This document shows, piece after piece, positions 34,429 through 43,321 of a stretch of 43,852 nt of DNA. Source of the stretch: Chitinophagales bacterium (lineage in GTDB: Bacteria; Bacteroidota; Bacteroidia; Chitinophagales; Chitinophagaceae); the NCBI GenBank assembly GCA_015654595.1, contig JAATGQ010000260.1:1-43852 (forward strand). The letters run 5' to 3'. The notes beneath the pieces were generated by a model that worked only from the letters and a program-made list of their open reading frames with translations, was not told the DNA's origin and did no database searches. The stretch's first letter is position 1. Every line of letters begins with the position of its first letter. The translations under genes were made by a program, and so were the position numbers.

Positions 34429-35211
34429 ATGCACTTACCTTCGGACTGGTTCCGGGAGTGGTTCGATTCCCCCTATTACCATCAGCTGTACTTTGGACGG
34501 GATGAAAATGAAGCCGCAGGCCTGATCAACCGCCTGCTTTCCCTGCTGAAACCGCCCCAGGGCTCCGCCATGCTCGACGTCGCCTGCGGACGCGGCAGAC
34601 ACTCCCGCATACTCGCCAGCCACGGCTATGACGTCACCGGATTCGATCTGGCGCCCGAAAGCATCGCCTTCGCCCGGCAATTCGAAAACGAGCACCTCCG
34701 CTTCTTCGTACACGATATGCGCCGCATACTTTGTACCAACTGCTTCGACTACGCCTTCAATTTCTTTACCAGCTTCGGCTACTTCCATACGCAAAGAGAA
34801 CACGACAATGCTTTAAAAGCCATAACCCTCGCACTAAAACCCGGCGGGTACTTTTTTCTCGATTACCTCAATACGCACTACGCAGAAGACCATCTCATCC
34901 ACCGCTCTCAAAAAGAGATCGACGGCGTCATCTTTTACCTCACAAAGTGGTACGACGAACATCACTTCTATAAGAAGATCGAGATCGAAGACGAAACGCA
35001 AAAAGAACCGATCGTCTATACAGAGAAGGTTGCCAAATTCTCTATCGGCGATTTCACCGAAATGTTTGCGCTCGCAGGCCTCTCCATTCAACACGTTTTT
35101 GGCAGTTACCAACTCGAACCCTATCACATAAAAACATCCCCGCGGCTGCTGCTGGTTGCACAAAAAAGGCCGTCCCATACTGTTGCAGGAGACGGCCGCC
35201 GGAGCATTTAG
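34429..35211 (+). CDS. Class I SAM-dependent methyltransferase
   Basis: This 260-residue protein starts MHLPSDWFREWFDSPYYHQL, a start common to a Bacteroidota methyltransferase group. The SAM site is MLDVACGRGRHSRILASHGY (motif I) followed by VTGFDLAPESI, with motif III-like FDYAFNFFTSFGYF and a C-terminal strand region (KPGGYFFLDYLN). The substrate is unknown; a small molecule is likelier than DNA because no target-recognition domain is present. It is divergent from glmM across 89 bases with a promoter for each. Confidence 0.85.
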   Translation: MHLPSDWFREWFDSPYYHQLYFGRDENEAAGLINRLLSLLKPPQGSAMLDVACGRGRHSRILASHGYDVTGFDLAPESIAFARQFENEHLRFFVHDMRRILCTNCFDYAFNFFTSFGYFHTQREHDNALKAITLALKPGGYFFLDYLNTHYAEDHLIHRSQKEIDGVIFYLTKWYDEHHFYKKIEIEDETQKEPIVYTEKVAKFSIGDFTEMFALAGLSIQHVFGSYQLEPYHIKTSPRLLLVAQKRPSHTVAGDGRRSI

Positions 35212-35456
35212 AATAAGGTTTAACGTACAACAAAACTACACGCCGCAATCCAGCAGCACAATAGTAGTTGTCCCTGCAAAATGCTTTTTTATCCACGGGA
35301 TTATTGCTATCACTTTTGCAGTTTTTCACATCGATACATTCATTTTTATCGATATTCTACTTAGTGTGAAAAAAAAAACCGCCTCCCCTTTGGCAATACT
35401 TCCGCGGTAACTCTATTTTACACTGGGTTTTAAGCCCAACATTAAACACTTATACT

Positions 35457-38318
35457 ATGAGATCATGTCTACACTTCGGTGTACACCGCAGGATTGCGCG
35501 TGCACACCCCATCTTCTTATTCTTTCTGCTTCTCTTTACCAGCACGGCATTCGCACAGGTCAGTCCCACAGTCCCAGCCACAACCCATCAGCACAACAAA
35601 CAGGTCATCGGCTATATCACGCAATGGGACGCGTGGAAGAACGTCTCAGGCATCGTAGCCGAAGGCGGTTACAACCAGCTGAATGTCGACTACTCGCAGT
35701 ACACGATCCTTAACTTCTCCTTCTTTGGCATAGCCGACGACGGCTCCCTGCACAGCGGAGACTATCGCAACCCCAATATCTACCAGGCTTCCGCCGTACA
35801 GAACCCCGCTCCTATGGTCGATTCGGACATCTATAGCAGCTGGGATATGTATATCCTCAACGGCGAACTCACCACGGAATATTATATCTCTGACGGCGAC
35901 GACGCCTATGTCCTGGGATTCCGCAACTCTGGCAGCGGCTGGACAAATATCAACACCGGCGCCTCTGGCAGCTTCCCGCTGTCTGTTCATAAATCGGGCG
36001 GCGCCCTTGGACTTATCGCCCTTGCCCACCAGCAGGGTGTAAAGGCGATAGCATCCATCGGCGGCTGGAGTATGTGCCGCTACTATCCCGACATGGCCGC
36101 CGATCCGACAAAACGCGCCCGATTCCTGGCCAATATCCAGCAGCTCATGGCCATGGGCTTCGATGGTATCGATCTGGACTGGGAATATCCCAATGCACCG
36201 GGCATGAATATCCTCGACTATAGCACCGCGGACTATACTAACTTTGCGACCCTGGTAGAAAGTATCCGCTCTACCATCGGAACGGGGAAACTGATCACCG
36301 CCTGTTTTTCTCCGGCAGCCGCCAAGATCCAGGGCTTCGATTGGGCGAGACTGAACAATTCTATGGACTACTTCAACTTCATGACCTATGACTACAACGG
36401 CGGCTGGTCGACCAAAGCGGGTCATAACGCACCGCTCTATGACTACCCCGGCGAAGAGTTCAGCAACTTCTCACTCGATGCAACGGTAAAAGCGGTTCGC
36501 ACCCTCGCCGTCAACATGAACAAGGTCATCGTCGGAGCGCCCTTCTATGGCCGTGGCGTCATCACTACCAGCGCCGCAGCACTCAACGGCTCCACTACGA
36601 TGCGCTCGGAGACCATCCAACCGGATGGCCCTATCACCACCTGCGCAGACTTTACCAACTGGCCCACTACGGTATGGGCCGGAACGCCCAACTACAGCGC
36701 TATCCTGCAGGCTACCGCCTCGGGATGGACAGACCATTGGGACTCTATCGCACAAGTACCCTATATGACCAACGGGAATTATTTTCTAAGTTATGACAAC
36801 CCAAGATCCATCGCCGCAAAAGCGCAATACGTAAAAGACAACAACCTCGCCGGCGTCATCGTATGGAACGTCTTTGGAGACATGCTCAACATGACTACGG
36901 GCAATGTCGCCAAAAGCAAATTGATCTATTGTCCTAATACAACTGAACCCCTGGTCAATACGATCAACCAGGTCTTTGCGTCGGGCTCTTCTTCATCGGG
37001 TAACAAAGCCCCCGTCGTCAGCCTGACGGCGCCGTCCAACAGCGCGACCTTTACCGCGCCAGCCAGCATTACGCTGACAGCATCGGCCAGCGACAGCGAC
37101 GGCACGATAGCAAAAGTCGCCTTCTACAACGGCGGTACGCTGCTCACCACACTGACCAGCTCACCCTATATGTATAGCTGGACAAATGTAGCGGCAGGCA
37201 CGTATAATCTGACCGCCGTCGCAACAGACAACAGCGGCACATCCAGGACTTCTTCGATCATCACTATCACCGTCAACGCCTCCGGTGGTACCGATACAAC
37301 CGGTACAGGCGGAAACACCGGTGGCAATACGGGATCAGGCAACTGCTCCGCCATAGCGACATGGAGCGCCACACAAGTCTATACGGGAGGTATGCAGGCC
37401 GTCTTCAACAACAACCTCTATACCGCCAATTACTGGACGCAAGGCAACGAGCCAGACCTCAACTCCGGCACTGCCGGCAGCGGACAACCATGGATACTCA
37501 CCGCAGCCTGCTCAGCCCCTTCCAACAAAGCGCCAACAGTCAGCCTGACGGCGCCGTCCAACAGCGCGACCTTTACCGCGCCTGCCAGCATCAGCATCAC
37601 CGCCTCCGCAGCCGACGCAGACGGAACGGTCGCAAGCGTAACCTTCTACAACGGAGCCACCCTGCTTGGCACAGCCACAAGCTCACCCTATACTTATAGC
37701 TGGACAAACGTAGCCGCAGGCACGTACACGCTGACAGCCATCGCAACAGACAACGCAGGCGCCAAAACAACGTCAGCAGCCGTGTCGATTACCGTCAACG
37801 GCTCCGGCGGCAGCATAGGCAGCGGCAACTGCGCAGGCGTCCCGACCTACCAGCCTTACCCCGCAGTCTATAACATTGGCGACGAGGTGGTCTATAACGG
37901 TAATCTCTACCAGAGCACAGCCAACGGCCTCTACAACGTCACGCCAGGAACCGCCGACTGGTGGTGGACACCCCTCGGCGCTTGTACCTCAAGCTCAGCA
38001 GTCACAATCAATAGCAAAGGAGCGACAGCCACTACCGGCGCCAATGCGATCGTTCTGCCACTGACGGTATTCCCCAACCCGGCATCGACCAGCCAGGTAC
38101 AACTGCAGATCGGCAGCAATACCGCCGAACAGCTAAGCATCGACCTCGTCCCCATCACCGGCAACAGCTCTGTCCTGCACCTGCAAACAGCCGCAGCCGG
38201 CCAGGGCACACAGCTGATACCGGTCGACCTCAGCCGCATTCCCAAAGGCATCTACATCGTGAAAGTCAATCACGGAGCCAATGGGAAAATGGAAACAACA
38301 AAAATTATAAAACTCTAA
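35457..38318 (+). CDS. Secreted multidomain GH18 chitinase with type IX secretion sorting domain
   Basis: This is a 953-residue protein. The signal peptide has an extended basic start (about 1-34, ending TAFAQ). The GH18 TIM barrel spans about 48-500, with SIGGWS and the catalytic motif DGIDLDWE (D236, D239, D241, acid E243). Next come an Ig-like bacterial domain (about 520-610, NKAPVVSLTAPSNSATFTAP), a CBM5/12-like chitin-binding segment (about 630-680, W-rich), a second Ig-like domain (about 690-782) and a second CBM5/12-like segment (about 797-845, DWWWTPLGAC). The chain ends in a type A Por sorting domain (VFPNPAS...GIYIVKV...KIIKL), so the enzyme is exported by the type IX system to the cell surface. 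It cleaves chitin. The two Ig-like modules contain an identical 44-base DNA stretch. Confidence 0.93.
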   Translation: MRSCLHFGVHRRIARAHPIFLFFLLLFTSTAFAQVSPTVPATTHQHNKQVIGYITQWDAWKNVSGIVAEGGYNQLNVDYSQYTILNFSFFGIADDGSLHSGDYRNPNIYQASAVQNPAPMVDSDIYSSWDMYILNGELTTEYYISDGDDAYVLGFRNSGSGWTNINTGASGSFPLSVHKSGGALGLIALAHQQGVKAIASIGGWSMCRYYPDMAADPTKRARFLANIQQLMAMGFDGIDLDWEYPNAPGMNILDYSTADYTNFATLVESIRSTIGTGKLITACFSPAAAKIQGFDWARLNNSMDYFNFMTYDYNGGWSTKAGHNAPLYDYPGEEFSNFSLDATVKAVRTLAVNMNKVIVGAPFYGRGVITTSAAALNGSTTMRSETIQPDGPITTCADFTNWPTTVWAGTPNYSAILQATASGWTDHWDSIAQVPYMTNGNYFLSYDNPRSIAAKAQYVKDNNLAGVIVWNVFGDMLNMTTGNVAKSKLIYCPNTTEPLVNTINQVFASGSSSSGNKAPVVSLTAPSNSATFTAPASITLTASASDSDGTIAKVAFYNGGTLLTTLTSSPYMYSWTNVAAGTYNLTAVATDNSGTSRTSSIITITVNASGGTDTTGTGGNTGGNTGSGNCSAIATWSATQVYTGGMQAVFNNNLYTANYWTQGNEPDLNSGTAGSGQPWILTAACSAPSNKAPTVSLTAPSNSATFTAPASISITASAADADGTVASVTFYNGATLLGTATSSPYTYSWTNVAAGTYTLTAIATDNAGAKTTSAAVSITVNGSGGSIGSGNCAGVPTYQPYPAVYNIGDEVVYNGNLYQSTANGLYNVTPGTADWWWTPLGACTSSSAVTINSKGATATTGANAIVLPLTVFPNPASTSQVQLQIGSNTAEQLSIDLVPITGNSSVLHLQTAAAGQGTQLIPVDLSRIPKGIYIVKVNHGANGKMETTKIIKL
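37017..37060 (+). repeat. Exact 44-base direct repeat, copy 1
   Basis: Encodes VSLTAPSNSATFTAP of the first Ig-like module of the chitinase. It is identical to 37539-37582, 522 bases downstream. Confidence 0.9.
37539..37582 (+). repeat. Exact 44-base direct repeat, copy 2
   Basis: Identical to 37017-37060, in the second Ig-like module. Flanking module sequence has diverged, so this part was probably homogenised or recently duplicated. Confidence 0.9.
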
Positions 38319-38346
38319 AGGCCCTGACGCACTCTAAAACACACCC

Positions 38347-38380
38347 AAAGAAAGAGCCGCCCTCCGGCGGCTCTTTCTTT
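38347..38380. terminator. Bidirectional terminator between chitinase and LTA synthase-like genes
   Basis: AAAGAAAGAGCCGCC and GGCGGCTCTTTCTTT form a perfect 15-bp stem with loop CTCC. The A-rich and T-rich ends of the stem provide T-tracts on both strands for the convergent genes. Confidence 0.85.
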
Positions 38381-38543
38381 AAAATCTCAAATGTTTTACC
38401 GTCAAACTATTATTGATCAACTGCTTCAACGAATCGATCCCAATCCATAAATGCCGCTCCACATACTGCCCAGATATCCTGCTACTAATTCGCTGCTGAT
38501 CCGGGATCCATGCCCCAAAATATATCAAAAGCCGGATACCTTC

Positions 38544-40592
38544 CTACAATCCTCCCCGCTTCTTATTCTTCAGCAACAAATACCTCGACACTTCATACAT
38601 CGCCTGGCATACCTCTGCCATCTGCTTCCTGATCGGCCCCTTGCGAACGGAGTCGGGAACAGGATCATTGTTCACCACGGAAACCATAACCTCCATATCG
38701 GTTTTCAATCCCTTGCGGTAAAAATAATTTCCACGGACAAGCCCTATATACGCCTGGTCGGGATCATAAATAAAGGACAACTCACGCCCTGCCATACGCG
38801 CCGTATCCAGAAGGTCACGTCCCAATGTAGTATTGTCGTAAGTGATATTGCAAAGCCCCGCCAGCGTCGGAAGCACATCCACCTGCGAACAATCCGATGA
38901 GATCCGCTGCGGAGTCAACAACTTTGGCGCATAGAGCAGCAGAGGCACATGCTCCGCCGTCAACCGCTGATCCGTCCATGCCTTTGGGAGAACGCCGCCA
39001 GCATCACCGGGTATGCCATGATCGCCCACAAACAAAAAGACCGTGTTATCGAAATACTTCTCCTTCGAAGCCGCCTCGATAAAAGTCTGATAGCCGAAAT
39101 CGGTGTACCGGAAGGCATTCATCTCGTCATTGCTCTCGAACCCATACTTGTGCAAAGAATCAACCGGCATCGTTAGAGGATGGAACACAGACCTGTCCTC
39201 CGACGGGATCGTATAAGGCCGGTGATTATCCGCGGTCTGGATGATCGCCAGGAATGGACCGCCGTCCTGCTGCCGGAGTACCTTATTCGCTTCCAGGAAA
39301 AGATTCTTATCGCTGATGCCCCACACATCAACCTTTGGTGAACTGTAATTCTGCTGCTCATACAAATGCAGATCATGTATATTGTCCGTCAGCAAACCCC
39401 TGATATTCGCCCAACTCGTACTGCCGCCAAGAAAATAGAACTTTTTATAATCCGTAAAATTATTAATGATCGTATGTTGATCCACCGCCAAAGGATTCCG
39501 ACTCGAAGTTGTCGTAGCCGCCGCCACATCGGGAATACCCGTAATGACCGCCCAAACGCCCCTCGCCGTTCCATAAGAAGGCGTAAAACAATGGTCGAAG
39601 AAAACACCCTTTTGACAAAGCCCGTTAAAAAACGGCGTCGTGTTCAGTGGATTCCCCCACATACTGCTTTTATATGCGCTGAAAGACTCGCAGATCACCA
39701 CCACCACATTGGGCCGCGAAGTCAGGGTCCCGGGACGAGGGACAACCCTGCGGGCCATCAATCCATCCGGCAAACCGCCCGCCGTTTCTACCTTCCCGCT
39801 GGTATCAAGCGGATAAAAAGACGCCAGCACCGGAATAGCTGCACGAACCTTTTCCGCATCAAAAACGCTGTGCCGGAACTTCATACTGCTAAAAAAGCTT
39901 TGAAAAGGATTCAACGCAAGGTTCGCCTGGTAATCACTGCCCAAGGTAAAAGCGTCGCTCCACCGCAAAGGATATTGACCTATCCGGCCAAATACGCCCA
40001 AACCCAACACCAAAAAACTTGCCGCCAGCCACGCAAACCTTACCTTCATCGGGTAGGTAGCGCTCTCCTGCCTGCCCACCCGCCTGTAAACCCATTTCAT
40101 CAACCGACGGATAAGCCAGGTTCCGCCAACCAACACGATGATCAGCCGGAATACAGGATAAGTCTGCCAGACCATCGCTGCCGAAATACCCGCATCCGTC
40201 AGATAATTCAAATCGCTGGCGCTCAATCGCTGAGCCAGATAACTATAATGCGCAAAATCTACCGTATAAAAGAAAATGACCAGAAATCCGCCCAGCGTCA
40301 ATACACCCAGAACCAGGCTGCGCCCCGCTGGCCTCCGAAAAGCATCCAGCTTTGGGAAAAAACCCAGGATCAGGATAACCAACTCCAGGATACCAATATA
40401 ACGGCAATCGAAGCGGATACCCATCAAAAAAGAAGGTAAAACAGCGGAGAAGGAATGGCCTTGCCTGCTGAAAGCCAAAAACAAAGCAAGACGTAAAAGA
40501 CTCAACATCAACAAAAAAATAATGCCTGTTGAAAAAACCAAACGCACCGTTTTTGGTATATTTGGTAAATTTGTCGCCGGTCTGTTTGTCAT
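38544..40592 (-). CDS. LTA synthase-like membrane protein (sulfatase fold)
   Basis: This is a 682-residue protein. About five hydrophobic segments in the first 210 residues anchor it, and an extracytoplasmic sulfatase/phosphoethanolamine transferase-type domain follows. VVVVICESFSAYKSS carries the metal-binding Glu, and TPSYGTARGVWAVITGIPD holds the probable nucleophile Thr (as in LtaS). FLFVGDHG supplies further metal ligands. In Bacteroidota this family has no established lipoteichoic acid substrate and probably modifies a surface lipid or glycan with a phospho-group. The ATG at 40592 is chosen because a -7 box (40614-40621) lies just upstream; a start at 40643 would share its CATG with the divergent PAP2 gene. 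Confidence 0.85.
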   Translation of the reverse strand: MTNRPATNLPNIPKTVRLVFSTGIIFLLMLSLLRLALFLAFSRQGHSFSAVLPSFLMGIRFDCRYIGILELVILILGFFPKLDAFRRPAGRSLVLGVLTLGGFLVIFFYTVDFAHYSYLAQRLSASDLNYLTDAGISAAMVWQTYPVFRLIIVLVGGTWLIRRLMKWVYRRVGRQESATYPMKVRFAWLAASFLVLGLGVFGRIGQYPLRWSDAFTLGSDYQANLALNPFQSFFSSMKFRHSVFDAEKVRAAIPVLASFYPLDTSGKVETAGGLPDGLMARRVVPRPGTLTSRPNVVVVICESFSAYKSSMWGNPLNTTPFFNGLCQKGVFFDHCFTPSYGTARGVWAVITGIPDVAAATTTSSRNPLAVDQHTIINNFTDYKKFYFLGGSTSWANIRGLLTDNIHDLHLYEQQNYSSPKVDVWGISDKNLFLEANKVLRQQDGGPFLAIIQTADNHRPYTIPSEDRSVFHPLTMPVDSLHKYGFESNDEMNAFRYTDFGYQTFIEAASKEKYFDNTVFLFVGDHGIPGDAGGVLPKAWTDQRLTAEHVPLLLYAPKLLTPQRISSDCSQVDVLPTLAGLCNITYDNTTLGRDLLDTARMAGRELSFIYDPDQAYIGLVRGNYFYRKGLKTDMEVMVSVVNNDPVPDSVRKGPIRKQMAEVCQAMYEVSRYLLLKNKKRGGL
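40557..40573 (+). promoter_or_regulatory. Tandem -7 boxes upstream of the PAP2 gene
   Basis: TATATTTG (40557-40564) and TAAATTTG (40566-40573) are two perfect TAnnTTTG matches nine bases apart, 68-77 bases before the PAP2 ATG and inside the divergent gene's 5' end. No well-spaced -33 TTG. Confidence 0.4.
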
Positions 40593-40613
40593 GTCCAATT
40601 TATTTGTAGCGGA

Positions 40614-40621
40614 CAAAATTA
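40614..40621 (-). promoter_or_regulatory. -7 promoter box of the LTA synthase-like gene
   Basis: TAATTTTG on the minus strand is a perfect match 21 bases before the ATG at 40592. It decides the start codon of that gene. Confidence 0.5.
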
Positions 40622-40641
40622 GATCAATTATATTGGAAACC

Positions 40642-41274
40642 ATGATTTTACTCGAAACCGGTGATCATCCGGGCTTTTTACATGGCATTTTAAAGGGTGA
40701 TTATTGGCTTTTTTCCCGGATTAACCAGCATTGGACGAGTCCGGTTCTGGATGTATTCTTTCTCTTTATCCGGGAGGCCGAATTATGGCTGCCATTCTAC
40801 CTGTTCCTGCTCGTATTCGCACTCATGAACTTTAAGAAAAGAGGCGGTATCTGGTCGCTATACCTGATCATGACTGCTATTATCAGCGATCTGATCAGCA
40901 GCAATCTGATCAAACAACATACCTTCTATCGCGCCCGTCCCTGTAACGACCCGATCTGGGCCGATACGATGCGCTCGCTGGCAAACTACTGTCCAGTCAG
41001 CTCCAGCTTTACCTCTTCGCACGCCTGTAACCACTTTGCGATGGCATTTTTCATTTTTCGGACCATGCGGCATACCAGTCCGCTATGGAGACTCGTTTTT
41101 GCATGGGCATTTCTGATTTCCTATGCACAGGTATATGTCGGCGTCCATTATCCGACAGATGTCATCAGCGGAGGTATTGTCGGATCGCTGATCGGCTGGC
41201 AAACCAGCAGAATCTTCCAATATCAATTTGGCAAACTTCAATTACCTTCATCCAATACCCCGACTCATGCTTGA
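40642..41274 (+). CDS. PAP2-family membrane phosphatase
   Basis: This 210-residue protein with several membrane segments shows the three PAP2 motifs: KQHTFYRARP (motif 1), SSFTSSHACNH (motif 2, catalytic His in SSH) and YAQVYVGVHYPTD (motif 3, catalytic His in HYPTD). In motif 3 the usual SR pair reads AQ, so the phosphate-binding Arg is replaced by Gln, which may lower or change activity. PAP2 enzymes remove phosphate from lipids such as undecaprenyl or phosphatidylglycerol phosphates. The ATG at 40642 is preferred over 40522 because the extra residues are not PAP2-like and overlap the promoters. Its last 8 bases overlap the CBS gene. Confidence 0.82.
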   Translation: MILLETGDHPGFLHGILKGDYWLFSRINQHWTSPVLDVFFLFIREAELWLPFYLFLLVFALMNFKKRGGIWSLYLIMTAIISDLISSNLIKQHTFYRARPCNDPIWADTMRSLANYCPVSSSFTSSHACNHFAMAFFIFRTMRHTSPLWRLVFAWAFLISYAQVYVGVHYPTDVISGGIVGSLIGWQTSRIFQYQFGKLQLPSSNTPTHA

Positions 41275-42574
41275 GATGATCATTTTATTATGCCTTATCT
41301 TTATAAACGGACTCTTCGTGATGGCCGAGATCGCGCTGGTGTCGGCACGCAAAAGCCGGCTCGAGCAGCTAGCTGAACACGGCGACGACAAAGCCCGTTC
41401 GGCACTCAAGCTGACGGAAAACCCGGAACTGTTCTTATCTACCGCCCAGATCGGCATCACCCTGATCGCCATCCTGACCGGTTTCTACTCCGGTGAAAAA
41501 TTCAGCGCCGACCTGCAGCCCTATATCGAAAAGATCCCCTACCTGCGTCACTACGCAGCCAATATATCCACAGGCCTCATCCTGGTAATGGTCACTCTAT
41601 TATCCATCATCTTTGGCGAATTGATCCCAAAAAGGATCGGCCTGCTGAGAGCAGAACAAATCGCTCGCCTGGTGGCCAGGCCCGTTCGCATTCTTTCGCT
41701 GATCACACACCCTATCGTCTGGCTGCTCAACACCAGCAGCAATTTCTTTTTCCGCCTTTTTCCCGTTCCGCCTTCTTCAGACAGCGCTGTCACGGAAGAC
41801 GAGATCAAAGCCATCATCTCTGAAGGCACCGAACAGGGCGCTATAGAAGAAGCCGAACAGGAGATCATCGAACGGGTATTCCACCTCGGAGATCGTAACA
41901 TCACCTCCCTGATGACGCACCGCAGCGACATCATCTGGTTCGACCTCCACGAAAATGAAGAGACCATAAAAGGAAAGATCATAAAAGACCCCCACTCGGT
42001 CTACCCGATATGTGACGGAGAAATAGACAATATAAAAGGCGTGGTTTCCATAAAAGATCTCTACGTTACCGACGACCACGTGCTGTTCAAGGATATCATG
42101 ACGCCAGCCCAGTTCGTACCCGAAAACAATACGGCCTACATGGTGCTGGAAAAATTCAAACAATCCAAAACGCATAGCTGCTTTATCGTCGATGAATATG
42201 GCAGCCTCCTGGGGATGATCACCCTCAACGACATCCTCGAAGCCATCATCGGTGAGATCTCACAACCCGAAGAAGCCGCCTACGAGATACGGGAACGCGA
42301 AGAAGGCGGATTCCTCGTCGACGCCCAGATCCCCTTCTACGACTTCCTCTCCCACTTTCACAAGACGGAATGGATGAACGAAGGCGATCACGAGTTCGAC
42401 ACCCTCGCAGGCTTCCTGCTCAACAAACTCGAACACATCCCCGCCGCCGGCGAAAAAACGGAATGGCGCGGCTTTACCTTCGAGATCATCGACATGGACG
42501 CCCAACGTATCGACAAAGTCCTCGTCACACTCTCGACCCAATTGGAAAATGACATAAAAGAGGAAGAAGAATAA
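41267..42574 (+). CDS. CNNM/CorC-type transporter-like protein (DUF21, CBS pair, CorC_HlyC)
   Basis: This is a 435-residue protein. The DUF21 (CNNM) membrane domain covers about 1-175 with FVMAEIALVSARKSRLEQLA and IIFGELIPKRIGL. A pair of CBS domains follows (about 210-330; FIVDEYGSLLGMITLNDILE), then the CorC_HlyC domain (about 345-430; EFDTLAGFLLNKLEHIPAAG). Members are implicated in Mg2+/Co2+ handling; the hemolysin label is historical. The ATG overlaps the PAP2 stop within ATGCTTGA, so translation is coupled. It converges on the DUF6702 gene with a three-base gap and no terminator. Confidence 0.92.
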   Translation: MLEMIILLCLIFINGLFVMAEIALVSARKSRLEQLAEHGDDKARSALKLTENPELFLSTAQIGITLIAILTGFYSGEKFSADLQPYIEKIPYLRHYAANISTGLILVMVTLLSIIFGELIPKRIGLLRAEQIARLVARPVRILSLITHPIVWLLNTSSNFFFRLFPVPPSSDSAVTEDEIKAIISEGTEQGAIEEAEQEIIERVFHLGDRNITSLMTHRSDIIWFDLHENEETIKGKIIKDPHSVYPICDGEIDNIKGVVSIKDLYVTDDHVLFKDIMTPAQFVPENNTAYMVLEKFKQSKTHSCFIVDEYGSLLGMITLNDILEAIIGEISQPEEAAYEIREREEGGFLVDAQIPFYDFLSHFHKTEWMNEGDHEFDTLAGFLLNKLEHIPAAGEKTEWRGFTFEIIDMDAQRIDKVLVTLSTQLENDIKEEEE

Positions 42575-42577
42575 CCC

Positions 42578-43105
42578 CTAAAATACAAAATTAGCATTCC
42601 CCTCCGGGCAATCCAGCCGCGTGCTCTTCCGCATGCCCCCAACCGTCACATGCATGATATTGATCTGCTGCGAATAAGTCTCATAAAGCAGATCGTCCAC
42701 CGCCTCTATCTTATGCGGCGCCTCCGCAACCCCATCCACCTGGAAATAACTCCAGGTCCCATCCTCCTTATTCTCCCGCCCCACATAACTCAGCACAGCC
42801 GCCTTCCCATCCACCCTCAACCGAAGATGCTTTCCCACATACGCCGCAACCAGCTTATCCAAAGCCCCCGAAGAAGTCGAAAGATCCACCTTCCCGCCGC
42901 CGGTCTTCTCCAGCGCCGCCTCAAAGTCATTCGTAAAGATCTTTACGCTTATCTCCAGCGTTTTATCCTTTGCATTATGATTGATCTCCGTTACGCTGAT
43001 ATACAAGGGATGCCTTATATCCCCAGCAGGCAAAGCCGGCCCTTTACCGACAAACGGTGTACAAAAAGCCATCACAGCCAACCACTTAAATAAAGATGCA
43101 GCCAT
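42578..43105 (-). CDS. Secreted DUF6702-family protein
   Basis: This 175-residue protein has an N-terminal signal-like segment (about 1-22, MAASLFKWLAVMAFCTPFVG). The mature part HPLYISVTEINHNAKDKTLE, then ISVKIFTNDFEAALEK, matches DUF6702, a Bacteroidota family of unknown function. In this group it is often next to a HupE/UreJ-like membrane protein, and here it is divergent from one across 58 bases, which supports the assignment and a shared role, possibly in metal handling. Confidence 0.8.
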   Translation of the reverse strand: MAASLFKWLAVMAFCTPFVGKGPALPAGDIRHPLYISVTEINHNAKDKTLEISVKIFTNDFEAALEKTGGGKVDLSTSSGALDKLVAAYVGKHLRLRVDGKAAVLSYVGRENKEDGTWSYFQVDGVAEAPHKIEAVDDLLYETYSQQINIMHVTVGGMRKSTRLDCPEGNANFVF

Positions 43106-43163
43106 TTAAAAAGTAAATTTTTCTACGACAAAAGTCTGGATAATTTTACAAAATCCAGCAACC

Positions 43164-43321
43164 ATGCAAGAATTCAACCTCTACTTCAACATAGGCATCG
43201 AACACATCCTGAACTGGGAGGCGCTCGATCATATCCTGTTCGTAGCGGCGCTTTGCCTCCGCTATCTGCTAAAAGACTGGCGAAAGGTGGTCGTGCTGGT
43301 AACCGCCTTCACCATCGGACA
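43164..43321 (+). CDS. HupE/UreJ-family membrane protein, N-terminal fragment cut by sequence junction
   Basis: Only about 52 residues follow the family: IGIEHILNWEALDHILFVAA, then LCLRYLLKDWRKVVVLVTAF and TIG. HupE/UreJ proteins continue here with HS and further hydrophobic segments, but after the Gly codon at about 43319 the sequence changes to unrelated GC-rich DNA, and the frame runs on to a meaningless tail ending at 43397. The family is linked to Ni/Co or other metal uptake and neighbours DUF6702 genes. The real gene is probably about 190 residues and continues elsewhere in the genome. Confidence 0.78.

Noticed and set aside
39366..40439. Long plus-strand open frame inside the LTA synthase-like gene
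   Set aside because: The opposite frame carries the membrane segments and catalytic motifs; this one is Arg/Gln/Pro-rich with no domain.
40522..40641. Longer N-terminus for the PAP2 protein
   Set aside because: The extra 40 residues overlap the divergent gene's start and the promoter boxes and do not look like PAP2.
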